64,000 nucleotides of DNA from a bacterium (lineage in GTDB: Bacteria; Electryoneota; RPQS01). The notes below the pieces were generated by a model. It had not been told where the DNA came from. It did not search any database and worked only from the letters and a program-made list of their open reading frames with translations. The stretch lies in contig JADKHW010000019.1 of assembly GCA_016721565.1 (NCBI GenBank), positions 1-64,000 of the forward strand. The letters are read 5' to 3'. The translations under genes were made by a program, and so were the position numbers. Positions 41,315 to 50,200 of the stretch are shown one piece after another (within the stretch, counting starts at the first letter, position 1; every line of letters starts with the position of its first letter).

Positions 41315-41343
41315 TTGATTTTTATGGACTTTAGCTGTAACTT
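41315..41343 (+). promoter_or_regulatory. Promoter of the aminopeptidase P gene
   Basis: TTGATT at 41315-41320, 17 bp, TAACTT at 41338-41343. The leader would be very short, ending at the ribosome site AGGAGG at 41351. Confidence 0.5.
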
Positions 41344-41363
41344 AGTATACAGGAGGAAATACA

Positions 41364-43136
41364 TTGAATACAAAAGCAAAGTTACGCGCTCTGCGCGATC
41401 ACATGCGGTCATCTGGCATTCACGCCTATCTGGTGCCGAGCTCAGATCCGCATAACAGCGAATATATCCCCGAGGCGTGGCAAAGACGTGCCTACATAAG
41501 CGGCTTTACTGGGTCGCAAGGAGAGGTATGCGTAACAACAAGCGGCGTAGCCCTCTGGACGGATTCGCGCTATTTCTTGCAAGCAGAGCGAGAACTCTCC
41601 AGTTCAGGAATTCGTTTGCATAAGATTGGGATTGCGGGAACACCGTCTCTGTTGCAATGGCTGGCAGGTCAGCTTCCTAAAGGAGGCAAGGTTGGAGTAA
41701 ATCCGCAAGTCGTCTCCCGGCAGCGGTGTTTAGAACTCCATCGCGATCTTTCCGAAATCGGCTTGCAGTTGGTACTTGTTCCCAGCGATCTCGTTGACAA
41801 GGTGTGGCCCAATCAACCTGCTATTCCAACGGACGCCCTTGAAGTGCATGAATTGAAATACTCGGGCGAATCGGTAATCTCCAAGTTGAAGAGCGTCCGC
41901 AAAGAGATGAAGTCACGCGGAGCTACCGCTCACATTCTGAATGAACTTGACTCCATCGCATGGCTATTCAATCTGCGAGGGCGCGACGTCGAGTACAATC
42001 CGGTGTTCGTATCCTACGCGATCATTCGCGATAACACGGCTCATCTCTACCTCGACTTGCGCAAGGTGACTCCAGCCGTGCGTAAGCACCTTGGGAAGCA
42101 GGTCCAAATTCACCGCTACGATGCGTTCGGTGATGCTGTAAAGAAGTTGGCCAAGTCGCGCGGCAAAGTTTGGGTTCACGATGCGACTGCCACGCAGTGG
42201 ATGTTCTCGCTTTTGGGCAAGGCAGATTTGCTTACCGAGCGTTCGCCTGTCACGCTGATCAAGGCAATGAAGACCTCGAAGCAGATCAAGGGCATTGCAG
42301 CGGCGCATATTCGAGATGGAGCTGCCATGGTGAAGTTCCTGTCGTGGCTGGATGAGAATATCGGCAAGATTCCGATGAGCGAATTGTCGCTTGAAGTAGA
42401 GCTTGAACGTGCGCGTTCCGCAAGTTCACTTTATCGCGGCCCGAGCTTCTCACCTATTATTGGATACGCGGCCAACGGCGCGGTCGTTCACTATAGAGCT
42501 GTTCAGGCAACTAGTAGACAGGTGAAGGCGCGCGGAATAATGGTTGTCGATTCAGGTGGACAATATCCCGACGGCACGACGGATATCACGCGTACTGTTT
42601 GCTGTGGTGCGCCGACGCGCGAACAAATGGATCGTTTCACGCGCGTCCTGAAGGGGCATATCGCCGTTGCAACAACGCCCTTCCCCATTGGCACTCGTGG
42701 ACCGCAGCTTGAAGTCTTAGCAAGGCGTCCGCTCTGGATGGCCGGACTTAACTATCTGCACGGTACGGGACATGGCGTAGGCCACTACTTGTGCGTCCAC
42801 GAAGGTCCCGCTTCACTTGCACCTCGATTCCCAAATGAAGTATTGCAACCGGGCATGTTGCTGTCCAACGAACCGGGATACTATAAGGATGGCGAGTACG
42901 GCATTCGAATTGAAAACCTCGTTTACGTTGCTCTCGATAAAGATCGTCCAGGTTTCTACAAGTTTGAGAATGTAACGATGTGCCCGATTGATCGACGCTT
43001 GATCGATGTGTCGTTATTGACTGCTGGAGAACGAAAGTACTTGAACGATTACCACGCTCGCGTGCGAAAAGTTCTTGCTCCAAAGGTTAAAGGCAAAGCG
43101 CTGACGTGGCTACGCAAGATGACGCAAGCGATATAA
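41364..43136 (+). CDS. Aminopeptidase P, three-domain M24B type
   Basis: Metallopeptidase that removes the N-terminal residue from peptides with proline in second place; cytoplasmic, as no signal peptide is seen. It starts with TTG at 41364, set by AGGAGG 7 nt upstream. Two creatinase-like N-terminal domains (about 1-135 and 140-300) precede the pita-bread M24 domain. Metal ligands: the two Asp of VVDSGGQYPDGTTDITRT (about 395 and 405), His about 468 in HGTGHGVGHYL, Glu about 502 in LLSNEPGYYKDGEYG, Glu about 516 in IRIENLVYV. A 60-residue C-terminal M24_C domain follows. At 590 residues it has the layout of eukaryotic XPNPEP1, longer than the roughly 440 residues of E. coli PepP. Single-gene unit with terminator. 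Confidence 0.94.
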   Translation: MNTKAKLRALRDHMRSSGIHAYLVPSSDPHNSEYIPEAWQRRAYISGFTGSQGEVCVTTSGVALWTDSRYFLQAERELSSSGIRLHKIGIAGTPSLLQWLAGQLPKGGKVGVNPQVVSRQRCLELHRDLSEIGLQLVLVPSDLVDKVWPNQPAIPTDALEVHELKYSGESVISKLKSVRKEMKSRGATAHILNELDSIAWLFNLRGRDVEYNPVFVSYAIIRDNTAHLYLDLRKVTPAVRKHLGKQVQIHRYDAFGDAVKKLAKSRGKVWVHDATATQWMFSLLGKADLLTERSPVTLIKAMKTSKQIKGIAAAHIRDGAAMVKFLSWLDENIGKIPMSELSLEVELERARSASSLYRGPSFSPIIGYAANGAVVHYRAVQATSRQVKARGIMVVDSGGQYPDGTTDITRTVCCGAPTREQMDRFTRVLKGHIAVATTPFPIGTRGPQLEVLARRPLWMAGLNYLHGTGHGVGHYLCVHEGPASLAPRFPNEVLQPGMLLSNEPGYYKDGEYGIRIENLVYVALDKDRPGFYKFENVTMCPIDRRLIDVSLLTAGERKYLNDYHARVRKVLAPKVKGKALTWLRKMTQAI

Positions 43137-43160
43137 GCCAAACCAATTTCAGATAAAATT

Positions 43161-43195
43161 AGCGGGACTCGACTTCGGGTCCCGCTATCTTTTTT
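43161..43195. terminator. Terminator between convergent genes
   Basis: AGCGGGAC and GTCCCGCT with an inner TCG/CGG extension, then ATCTTTTTT on the plus strand. It overlaps the last codons of the methyltransferase. Confidence 0.88.
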
Positions 43196-43817
43196 CGAAT
43201 AGTGCGACTCTGTCACTGATTATTTCAAGCTGCAAACCAAAATGCGCGGCGATCCACTCCATTGTCCGTACGCTGTAGAAGCAAATGTGCGTCGGGTCTT
43301 GGGCGTACCACCATCTGTTGAGGTCCATCTCATCGTTGTACATTAATGTCATTACACCGAGCATACTACCGCTGCGCATACACTTCATTATCTTCGACCA
43401 GTCGTCGATGGGAAACCGAAAATGCTCGGCGGTTTCGCAACAGGCTACCGCATCATAGGTGCGATCCAGCACATTAATATCGACAGAAAAGAATGGATCA
43501 TAAATCTCAACCCGGTAGCCGCGCTCGCGCATTAGCTCAGCCATGACAGGGGTTGGGCCGCTACCGAAATCGAGAATTTCTGACCCCGGTGTAACACTTG
43601 CAACAAGCGGAGCGATTAGCCGCTCCAAGAATACGAGGTACCCAGAATCGTCGCGGTTGTTTCGGTGGGTAAGGTAACGTTGCAGCTCCATTTCCGGCAA
43701 GAGGTGAAAGTCCGGATGGACAAACAGCAAATCACAAGTACCGCATCGCGACGACGGCCTGCTCGCAAGATCACCAATGTGCTTTATGCTATTTCCATTG
43801 CAAAGCGGGCAGTTCAT
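43185..43817 (-). CDS. SAM-dependent methyltransferase with zinc-ribbon N-terminus
   Basis: A 210-residue class I methyltransferase. Residues 1-35 hold two CxxC pairs (MNCPLCNG and SRCGTCDLLFVHPDF), a zinc ribbon common in methyltransferases of surface-sugar and natural-product clusters. The SAM-binding motif I is ILDFGSGPTPVMAELMRERG, the acidic motif II is VEIYDPFF, and post-motif CCETAEHFRFP follows. The C-terminal part (WWYAQDPTHICFYSVRTMEW) matches the Methyltransf_23-like group. The target is unknown. The AAGGAG lies 13 nt before the ATG, a long spacing. It lies just downstream of tRNA-Gly on the same strand, separated by a terminator hairpin, so read-through from the tRNA promoter is possible. 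Confidence 0.88.
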   Translation of the reverse strand: MNCPLCNGNSIKHIGDLASRPSSRCGTCDLLFVHPDFHLLPEMELQRYLTHRNNRDDSGYLVFLERLIAPLVASVTPGSEILDFGSGPTPVMAELMRERGYRVEIYDPFFSVDINVLDRTYDAVACCETAEHFRFPIDDWSKIMKCMRSGSMLGVMTLMYNDEMDLNRWWYAQDPTHICFYSVRTMEWIAAHFGLQLEIISDRVALFEKR

Positions 43818-43847
43818 AGAAATTTAAGACTCCTTATAGAAAACGGG

Positions 43848-43871
43848 AACAGGCACCGTTAAGTGCCTGTT
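43848..43871 (-). terminator. Terminator of tRNA-Gly
   Basis: AACAGGCAC and GTGCCTGTT around a 6-nt loop; on the minus strand followed by CCCGTTTTC, a weak T run. Confidence 0.7.
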
Positions 43872-43879
43872 TTACTTAG

Positions 43880-43951
43880 AGCGGATGACGGGGCTCGAAC
43901 CCGCAACAACTGGCTTGGGAAGCCAGTACTCTACCATTGAGTTACATCCGC
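43880..43951 (-). tRNA. tRNA-Gly (anticodon CCC)
   Basis: Acceptor GCGGATG/CATCCGC, D-arm ACTC/GAGT, anticodon stem CTGGC/GCCAG with loop TTCCCAA, T-loop TTCGAGC. Discriminator T; CCA is not encoded. Confidence 0.95.
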
Positions 43952-43964
43952 TAAGGAATCTACA

Positions 43965-43992
43965 AATGTAAACAAATCTGACTGAATGTCAA
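43965..43992 (-). promoter_or_regulatory. Promoter of tRNA-Gly
   Basis: Minus strand: perfect TTGACA (43992-43987), 16 bp, TACATT (43970-43965), ending about 14 bp before the tRNA. Confidence 0.65.
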
Positions 43993-44255
43993 GGTGTCCG
44001 GTTTGCTCCGTCTCTGCGAGGTGTTAACTATGGGTGCAATACCAATTGACTGTTTGTAGGTTGTAAGGTCGTTTGAAGTTTGGAAGTTAGTGTCTGTAGG
44101 TTTCAAAATTGGTGTTTACTGAAGTAGCGGGCATGAAAGGAGCAAGTGGTCCGCGCGCAAGAGTAGCATAGCAAAATTGTTCACGATGGTCCCATCATCT
44201 AACAATTGCGGTACAGACCTGATGAACTCAGGTGCGGTTCCGCAGGGAGTAAATT
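43993..44255 (+). other. Leader region of the small lipoprotein gene
   Basis: No gene supported. A G/T-rich stretch at about 44050-44120 has TGTAGGTT twice. Close to the start codon, ACCTGA-TGAAC-TCAGGT (44217-44233) and GCGG-TT-CCGC directly after it could form two small hairpins ahead of the AGGGAG ribosome site. Confidence 0.4.
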
Positions 44256-44683
44256 ATGAAGTCCATTCCATTCTTGCTGATGATACTCTTGATCATTGGT
44301 TGTTCATCGAATTGGGGCACCAACTCGACAGACCAAGAGTACGAAGCAACTGCAGCCGCGCTTGCGCAGACTAATGATGCAAGCGTTAGCCCAGTGACGG
44401 AAATTGAGCCGGGAACGCCATTGTGTGAGACAGAGAATTTCGGCTATCTCGAATTAAGGAACTCCTCCGCCTGCCTGTGCGATGCGTGATTGGCGACGAT
44501 ATCTCGGTAATCGTTCAACCCAATCTTCCGAACACGGTACAAGTGTCCATGGGATATCGCGAGGTTCAGTGGTGGCCAAACGAGCACAGCTACTACACAT
44601 GCACAGCGGCTGTCGCGATGTGCAAGACGACAACCAATCAGTTCGATCCGTCAATGGCTTGCCACTCGACGAGAGATCGTTAG
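44256..44683 (+). CDS. Small lipoprotein, unknown (likely one frame change)
   Basis: ATG at 44256 with AGGGAG 8 nt upstream. The N-terminus is a lipoprotein signal: MKSIPFLLMILLIIGCSSN, cut before the Cys at residue 16, so the mature protein would be lipid-anchored. In frame it stops after 77 residues (LRNSSACLCDA), but the +2 frame from about 44462 reads on without a stop as RLPVRCVIGDDISVIVQPNL, NTVQVSMGYREVQWWPNE and ends at 44683. Reading across one indel near 44463 gives about 142 residues with several Cys. The joined version is an inference; the short version is also possible. No family recognised. It ends at a terminator shared with the S9 peptidase gene. Confidence 0.6.
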
Positions 44684-44703
44684 ATAGATCAAACAATCCA
44701 ATG

Positions 44704-44734
44704 AAAAGGGGCGGCAAATTGCCGCCCTTTTCTT
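44704..44734. terminator. Bidirectional terminator
   Basis: AAAAGGGGCGGC, loop AAATT, GCCGCCCTTTT; it serves the lipoprotein (+) and the six-gene minus-strand unit ending in the S9 peptidase. Confidence 0.9.
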
Positions 44735-44754
44735 GTATCCTATTCTTATCGCGG

Positions 44755-46614
44755 CTACTGTTGGCCTTTGACGTGCTGATTGAGAAACTCGACTACCTTG
44801 GTATAGGCTTCAATCTTGTTTTCTGTTTTGCGCAAACCGTGCCCTTCATCTTCAAACAGCATATATTCTACTACTCCTCCTCGTTCACGAATAGCTTCAA
44901 CCATTTGATCGGCCTCGGATTGCGGTACGCGCGGATCATTTGCTCCCTGGATAACAAAAAGCGGTGCTTTGATTTTGTCAACTTGATTCAAGGGAGAGAT
45001 GCTCTCAAGAAACTCACGATCGGTAGCAAGTGATCCGTATTCAGCCTCACGCAGTGCTTTGCGATATTTGCCGGTGTTTTCAAGAAATGTTACAAAATTT
45101 GAGATGCCAACGACATCAATACCGGCGGCGAATAGATCGGGATAAGTTGTTAGCCCAGATAACACCATGAAGCCGCCGTAGCTACCTCCGAAAAGAACGA
45201 TCTTGCTTTTGTCAATATCCTTGCGACCGCCAAGCCACTTGGCCGCGTATTCCAAGTCTTTGACAGAATCCATGCGCCTGTGAACATTATCTAAGGACAG
45301 AAATGTTTTGCCAAATCCGGACGAACCACGTACGTTTGGCTCGAGAATCGCATAACCGTTGTACAGCCAATATTGGAACAAGCCGGACAGATCAGGCTGC
45401 GCCTGCGACTCAGGACCACCATGAATTGCAATGATGACCGGGCATTTCGCAGGTGCATTGAGCGGTTTATAGAAGAATGCAGGAATCTTGAGCTTATCAA
45501 ATGATTCGTACTCGACGACCTCTGGTGCAACGAAAAGCTGCATTGGGACTCCACCAGTCGCCGATGAAGTTAATTGATAAAGTTTGTCTGAGAATGGCTC
45601 GTAGATCCAAAGATCAAACGGCTTCGTCGCGTGGCCAAACGAAATAGCCATGTGCTTGCTGTCAGGCGAGAACGTCATATCGCGGATGATACCGTCCGGG
45701 AATCGGTAGCCCTCAATCCTGCGTTCTTTCGCGAGATTATTGTAATAGAAGCGAGAGAGGCCCTTGTCATTTACGACAAACGCATACCCCGAGCCGTCGG
45801 GAGCCACCGTCAGCATATCAACTTCGGCCTCGGGAGTCTCGAGCCATGTCCACTGGCCGCTCTCAATACTGTAAGAGGCGATGCCAATGAACTCGCGGCC
45901 TCGATTGCTTCGTGCGATGATGTTCCGTCCGGATTGGTCAAAGTACGCGTCCCCGAAGAACTCATCTCCGGTGTGCTCGGTCAGCAATTTCGTTAAACCT
46001 GACTCTCTATCATACAAAAGCAGGTCTGAATTGACATTCGACATATCTCGCCGGATAATCAGATAGCGGTTATCAGCAGAATATTGGCTGGCAGACAAAC
46101 TGCCGCCGCCGTCATATATGAGACGCGGTTCAATTTCAGTGAGATGGTGCTCATAAACGTCAAAATCAATACCATTGCGAGCATTGGTCGAATAGCATAT
46201 AATTGTGCCGTCGGGCGACCACGCGCCAAACCGATAGATGCCTTCGTTGTCGATTGGAGTCAGCGGGACAAGCGGTGACAATCCCGGATTCATCATGTAG
46301 AGTTTGGATTTTTCACTCCCGCCACGCGATGCCGCGACAATCATTTGCGATCTATCAACTGGAGACCACCAAGCGCCTTCCACACCATCATCTTCAAATG
46401 TCAATTGTGTAGTCGGCCCGGGGTGGTCAAAAGTCTTCCATACTTGTGGTGCACCACTGATATTCGCAAGGTAAGCGATTTCGGTGCCAGCTGGACTGAA
46501 AGTTGCTCGCGTTGCGGACTGCACATTTAGGAATTGTGCCAACGTGAAGTCCTGCGCAATCGCGGTTAACATACTAACGCAAACAATGCTGACGATGTGG
46601 AGAAGTGTTTTCAT
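44755..46614 (-). CDS. Secreted S9 prolyl-oligopeptidase family peptidase
   Basis: A 619-residue serine peptidase with a signal peptide (LLHIVSIVCVSMLTAIAQ), so probably periplasmic or outer. Residues about 30-360 form a beta-propeller (FSPAGTEIAYLANISG, WSPDGTIICYST, FSPDSKHMAISFG). The alpha/beta-hydrolase domain carries Ser about 476 in FGGSYGGFM, Asp about 559 in GANDPRVPQSEA and His about 592 in EDEGHGL, the usual order. Oxyanion-side motif AIHGGPESQAQPDLS. Fits the acylaminoacyl-peptidase/dipeptidyl-peptidase group (S9C). No PNPF tail. The ATG overlaps the coaE stop by 4 nt (ATGA), making it the last gene of the hsp20-lon run. Confidence 0.94.
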   Translation of the reverse strand: MKTLLHIVSIVCVSMLTAIAQDFTLAQFLNVQSATRATFSPAGTEIAYLANISGAPQVWKTFDHPGPTTQLTFEDDGVEGAWWSPVDRSQMIVAASRGGSEKSKLYMMNPGLSPLVPLTPIDNEGIYRFGAWSPDGTIICYSTNARNGIDFDVYEHHLTEIEPRLIYDGGGSLSASQYSADNRYLIIRRDMSNVNSDLLLYDRESGLTKLLTEHTGDEFFGDAYFDQSGRNIIARSNRGREFIGIASYSIESGQWTWLETPEAEVDMLTVAPDGSGYAFVVNDKGLSRFYYNNLAKERRIEGYRFPDGIIRDMTFSPDSKHMAISFGHATKPFDLWIYEPFSDKLYQLTSSATGGVPMQLFVAPEVVEYESFDKLKIPAFFYKPLNAPAKCPVIIAIHGGPESQAQPDLSGLFQYWLYNGYAILEPNVRGSSGFGKTFLSLDNVHRRMDSVKDLEYAAKWLGGRKDIDKSKIVLFGGSYGGFMVLSGLTTYPDLFAAGIDVVGISNFVTFLENTGKYRKALREAEYGSLATDREFLESISPLNQVDKIKAPLFVIQGANDPRVPQSEADQMVEAIRERGGVVEYMLFEDEGHGLRKTENKIEAYTKVVEFLNQHVKGQQ

Positions 46615-47207
46615 GCAATCAAAGATTTTATTTTATGTTTCCAAAGATCTTCTACTTGTTTGGCAAGATCGTCCAGTGATCCGTCGTTTTGAAAAACAAA
46701 ATCAGCGTTTAACACCTTGTAAGCAACAGGGAGCTGTGCAGCAATTCTCCGCTCAATGTCTTCCTTAGAAAACCTTACTGACGCCCTGTCGTATGCAAGC
46801 TTGGCGTCGGCGGCCACGACGACAATCACATCAAAGTCTTTTTGGATATTCCACTCAAAGATGAGCGCCGCATCAAAAACAACGATACTCTTCTTGGACT
46901 GATCAAACGCGTTTTGCCAACGGGAATAGATGCCGGGAAAGGTTAGCAGAGTAAGCCACTTGCTCTGATTTGGATCAGCGAATACGAGTGCGGCGAGTGC
47001 CTTGCGGTTCAAAATTCCATCAGAGCTGGCTATCTGCGCACCAAATCGTTCAACAAGTGCTTCACGAACGTCAGCATCTTCATCAAGCACTTGTCTGCCA
47101 AGTTCGTCTCCTGTAACAATGGCCGCGCCATGCTTCGCGAGCATATTCGCAACGGTTGATTTACCTGCGCCAATTCCGCCGGTAAGGCCAATCTTAACTT
47201 TCTTCAC
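46611..47207 (-). CDS. coaE: Dephospho-CoA kinase
   Basis: Last step of coenzyme A synthesis: phosphorylates the 3' hydroxyl of dephospho-CoA with ATP in the cytoplasm. 198 residues, normal length. P-loop IGLTGGIGAGKSTVANML at the start, then the CoA-site region VTGDELGRQVL, and the lid/adenine segment ASVRFSKEDIERRIAAQLP. LNADFVFQNDGSLDDLAKQV is the conserved end. It starts with GTG at 47207 inside the subtilase stop (GTGA overlap) and ends within the S9 start (ATGA overlap), so its translation is tied to two secreted peptidases. Confidence 0.95.
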   Translation of the reverse strand: MKKVKIGLTGGIGAGKSTVANMLAKHGAAIVTGDELGRQVLDEDADVREALVERFGAQIASSDGILNRKALAALVFADPNQSKWLTLLTFPGIYSRWQNAFDQSKKSIVVFDAALIFEWNIQKDFDVIVVVAADAKLAYDRASVRFSKEDIERRIAAQLPVAYKVLNADFVFQNDGSLDDLAKQVEDLWKHKIKSLIA

Positions 47208-50200
47208 CGCACAACTGCAAGTTTACCCATGATTTCGTCGCCGTCTGATTCAATCTGAAAGAGATAAATACCAGAAGCTACAGCCTCACCATCTTGTGTC
47301 TGCAAATCCCATTCTGCATGACCAGTCGCTCCGTCATGCTGGATTTTTCTGACCAAGACTCCATCAAGTGTGAAGATTCTGATGACGGCTGACTGGGGTA
47401 AGGCGGCAAAGTATACGCCATCTGTTCCCGCCGCGCCGCGACCACGGAACGGATTCGGGTAAACATAAGCTTGATCAAGGTTCGAAGCGCTTTCACTGAT
47501 TAGGAGTGAGGTCGCTTCAAGTAATGAACCGCTTTGCGCACTGATGCCCGAAATATTGATTCTGACTTCAACGCCAACAGCACCCGCAGGGTAGTGATCA
47601 TTAAGCGTGATCACAATTCGTGTATGCTCAGGGTTTTCAAATTCGACATGTGTACTGGGATAGGCAACGTCGTTCAATCGCGGATCAACAATACTGTAGT
47701 TTGCGTTGGCTACGGCGTTCTCCGACATCGGCTCTGAGAACTCGATTTGCACATGATTGCCTACAGGCGCATCGACAAGATGATGCGATGTAACATACGC
47801 GGGCAGCGGCTGAGATTCTACAACGGTGAAGACAACCGACGCCTCAGAAGCAGGCAATGGAGTTCCCTGCGCATCGCGCAAATTCCGCATCATCAATTGA
47901 TATTCACCGGGTGGGAATGGTGTATCAAATGTGAGATAGATGATACGCATCCCGGAATTCTCGGCAATAACCGCAGGCATCGAACCGTCAGCAAGTCGCC
48001 AATTACCCTGTACAAAAACCGAAGAACTCATCGGCTCGTTAAACGTTACGGCGATCGTCTTCGGCGCTGCATGCAGCGCAGTATCCTGTGCTGACGGAGG
48101 AGTGTTAGCAGAAAGTTCGAGAATATTGGAATAGACGCTGATGGGCTGCTCAAATGTCGTATCATATGTCGCGACGGCAAAACGATAGACCGTGTCCGTT
48201 AAAGCAGCGTCCCAGGCGAATGTTGTGTCCGTCAAAAACGTCAACAATTCGTATGAATGACCCGGTTGCGCATAATACACTTCATAATGAACCGCGCCTG
48301 TCACGCGCGACCAACTGAGTGAAATCCGCGACTCATCAAGTGGGAAGCCAGAAAGCACAGGTGGATACGGTGCATTCGCCATAGCAACAGCGTTTTCAAT
48401 ACGAACTTGCTGTGATCCATCCGACATCAGTATTTCATTGATGCCGTTGTGATTGAAATCCGCAACCGCGAGCCCGCCTGCTTTTGAGGGGAAAGCGTGC
48501 CATTCAGGTATATAGCGTCCGGTTTGTTGGTCACGCGTGACAATATAGAAATCGGGGTATGCCGAAATCAGAATGTCATCACAGCCATCTTCATTAACGT
48601 CATGTGCGGCAACGGAAGCAGGATTTGGCGTCACATTCTCGTTTCCGAGAATCGCTATGCTATCCACAACGGAAAGCTCATTGTTACCGTTCGACTCAAA
48701 GATGTAGTAATCCCAGCCCATCAAAAGTCGTTGGCTTTCAGATGGCGCGCCCGCATTGGATCTGCAACCTGCAACCAATTCATCCTGACCGTCGCAATCG
48801 AAATCTCCGATTGTCAGCCAAGATGTCGCATCGTTTTGCGGTAAGCGTGTGCTCCACACTTGAACAGCCTGGCTTCCCGTCCATTCGCACCACACGACAT
48901 CACCATCATAATCACCGAAGAAAATGTCGACCAATCCGTCGTCGTCAACATCACCAACTGCTGTTGTTGGAGGTCCGTAGCTATTGAGTCCATCCGTTTC
49001 GTTCGGCAGCACGGAAAGCAAATGCGGAGAATAGTCCGCGCTTATCTCAAAAACAACAAATTGTGAGACTGAATCAACAATTGATCGTGCAAGAATTGCT
49101 TCGCGATTTGAGGTACTGTCAAGCCGGACAAATCGGCTAATAAGAAATTGCGAAAAACTGTCTGGGCTCTCGAACACAAGATTGTTCAAAATACTGCATG
49201 AGTCTGTTTGCTCCCAAACGCGCGATTCACCAAATCTGCGAGCACCCATTTCCAGAAGCCCATCGCCGTCAGCGTCTCCAAAACATTGTGGAATGTGCGG
49301 ACCGTAGGTGTTCTCCGTTTCAACAAAATCGGAGCCATTCCACTCGTATGCTTCAAGCGTGTCAACGATGTTGTTCTCGTCAACGGGGAGCATCCAGACT
49401 TCGAGCATGCCATTACAGTTGTAATCGCTCGTGAACGCGCCGACGATTCCGTGCGTCATGCTCGTGGCTTGCGAGTTGTAGAGATACGGTCTGATGCTAT
49501 TTTGAACAGAAGAATACGAAAACGGTTCAGATCTCACGGATTCGCTCATAAGATTCGTAATCTGAAGCACTGCTCGCCATTCGCCTTGATAGCGCGATTG
49601 CAAGACGATCGCGACGTGCTCGTCTCCGACGTAACCAAAGTCCTCGCGAACGGAATCTCCGCTCGCATTGGTCATTAGCAGAGTTGCGCAGCTAAATTGA
49701 TTACTCCAAGCGCGAATTTGCAATCCAAAACCAGGTCCATCAAGGACAGTGCGCGTTCGCATACTGTCAATAGTTGGCGGAGAAGTTTGAACGTAAACGT
49801 GCGACATGTCAACGGATTGATGCTGAGTTGTCGCGCGAGAAGTTAAACGCACAACCAGTACTGTATTTAGAGTCGGCGCTTGAATTACACCTAAAGTGTC
49901 ATTCAGAATTCTATGCGTACCAGAAGCTACATAATTCCAAGTTTGCGGATTCTCACCAAGACCATACTCAAGTGTGTAGTCTGAAAAAGCTGTGCCCTGG
50001 ACATTACCGATAATTGCAACACTACCGCGAATTCCTGAATCCGTTGCTGGCGAAAGAATCAGCGCTTCCGCATCCGCACCAAACGCGGCGCTTTCTATTG
50101 CTCGCCGCGCATTCACGCGCCCGTTTGCGGTTAATGAGTCCCACCCATCCGTGTAGATATCGTCCGCGCTCGACTTCAAAATGTTGAGGACATCATCCGG

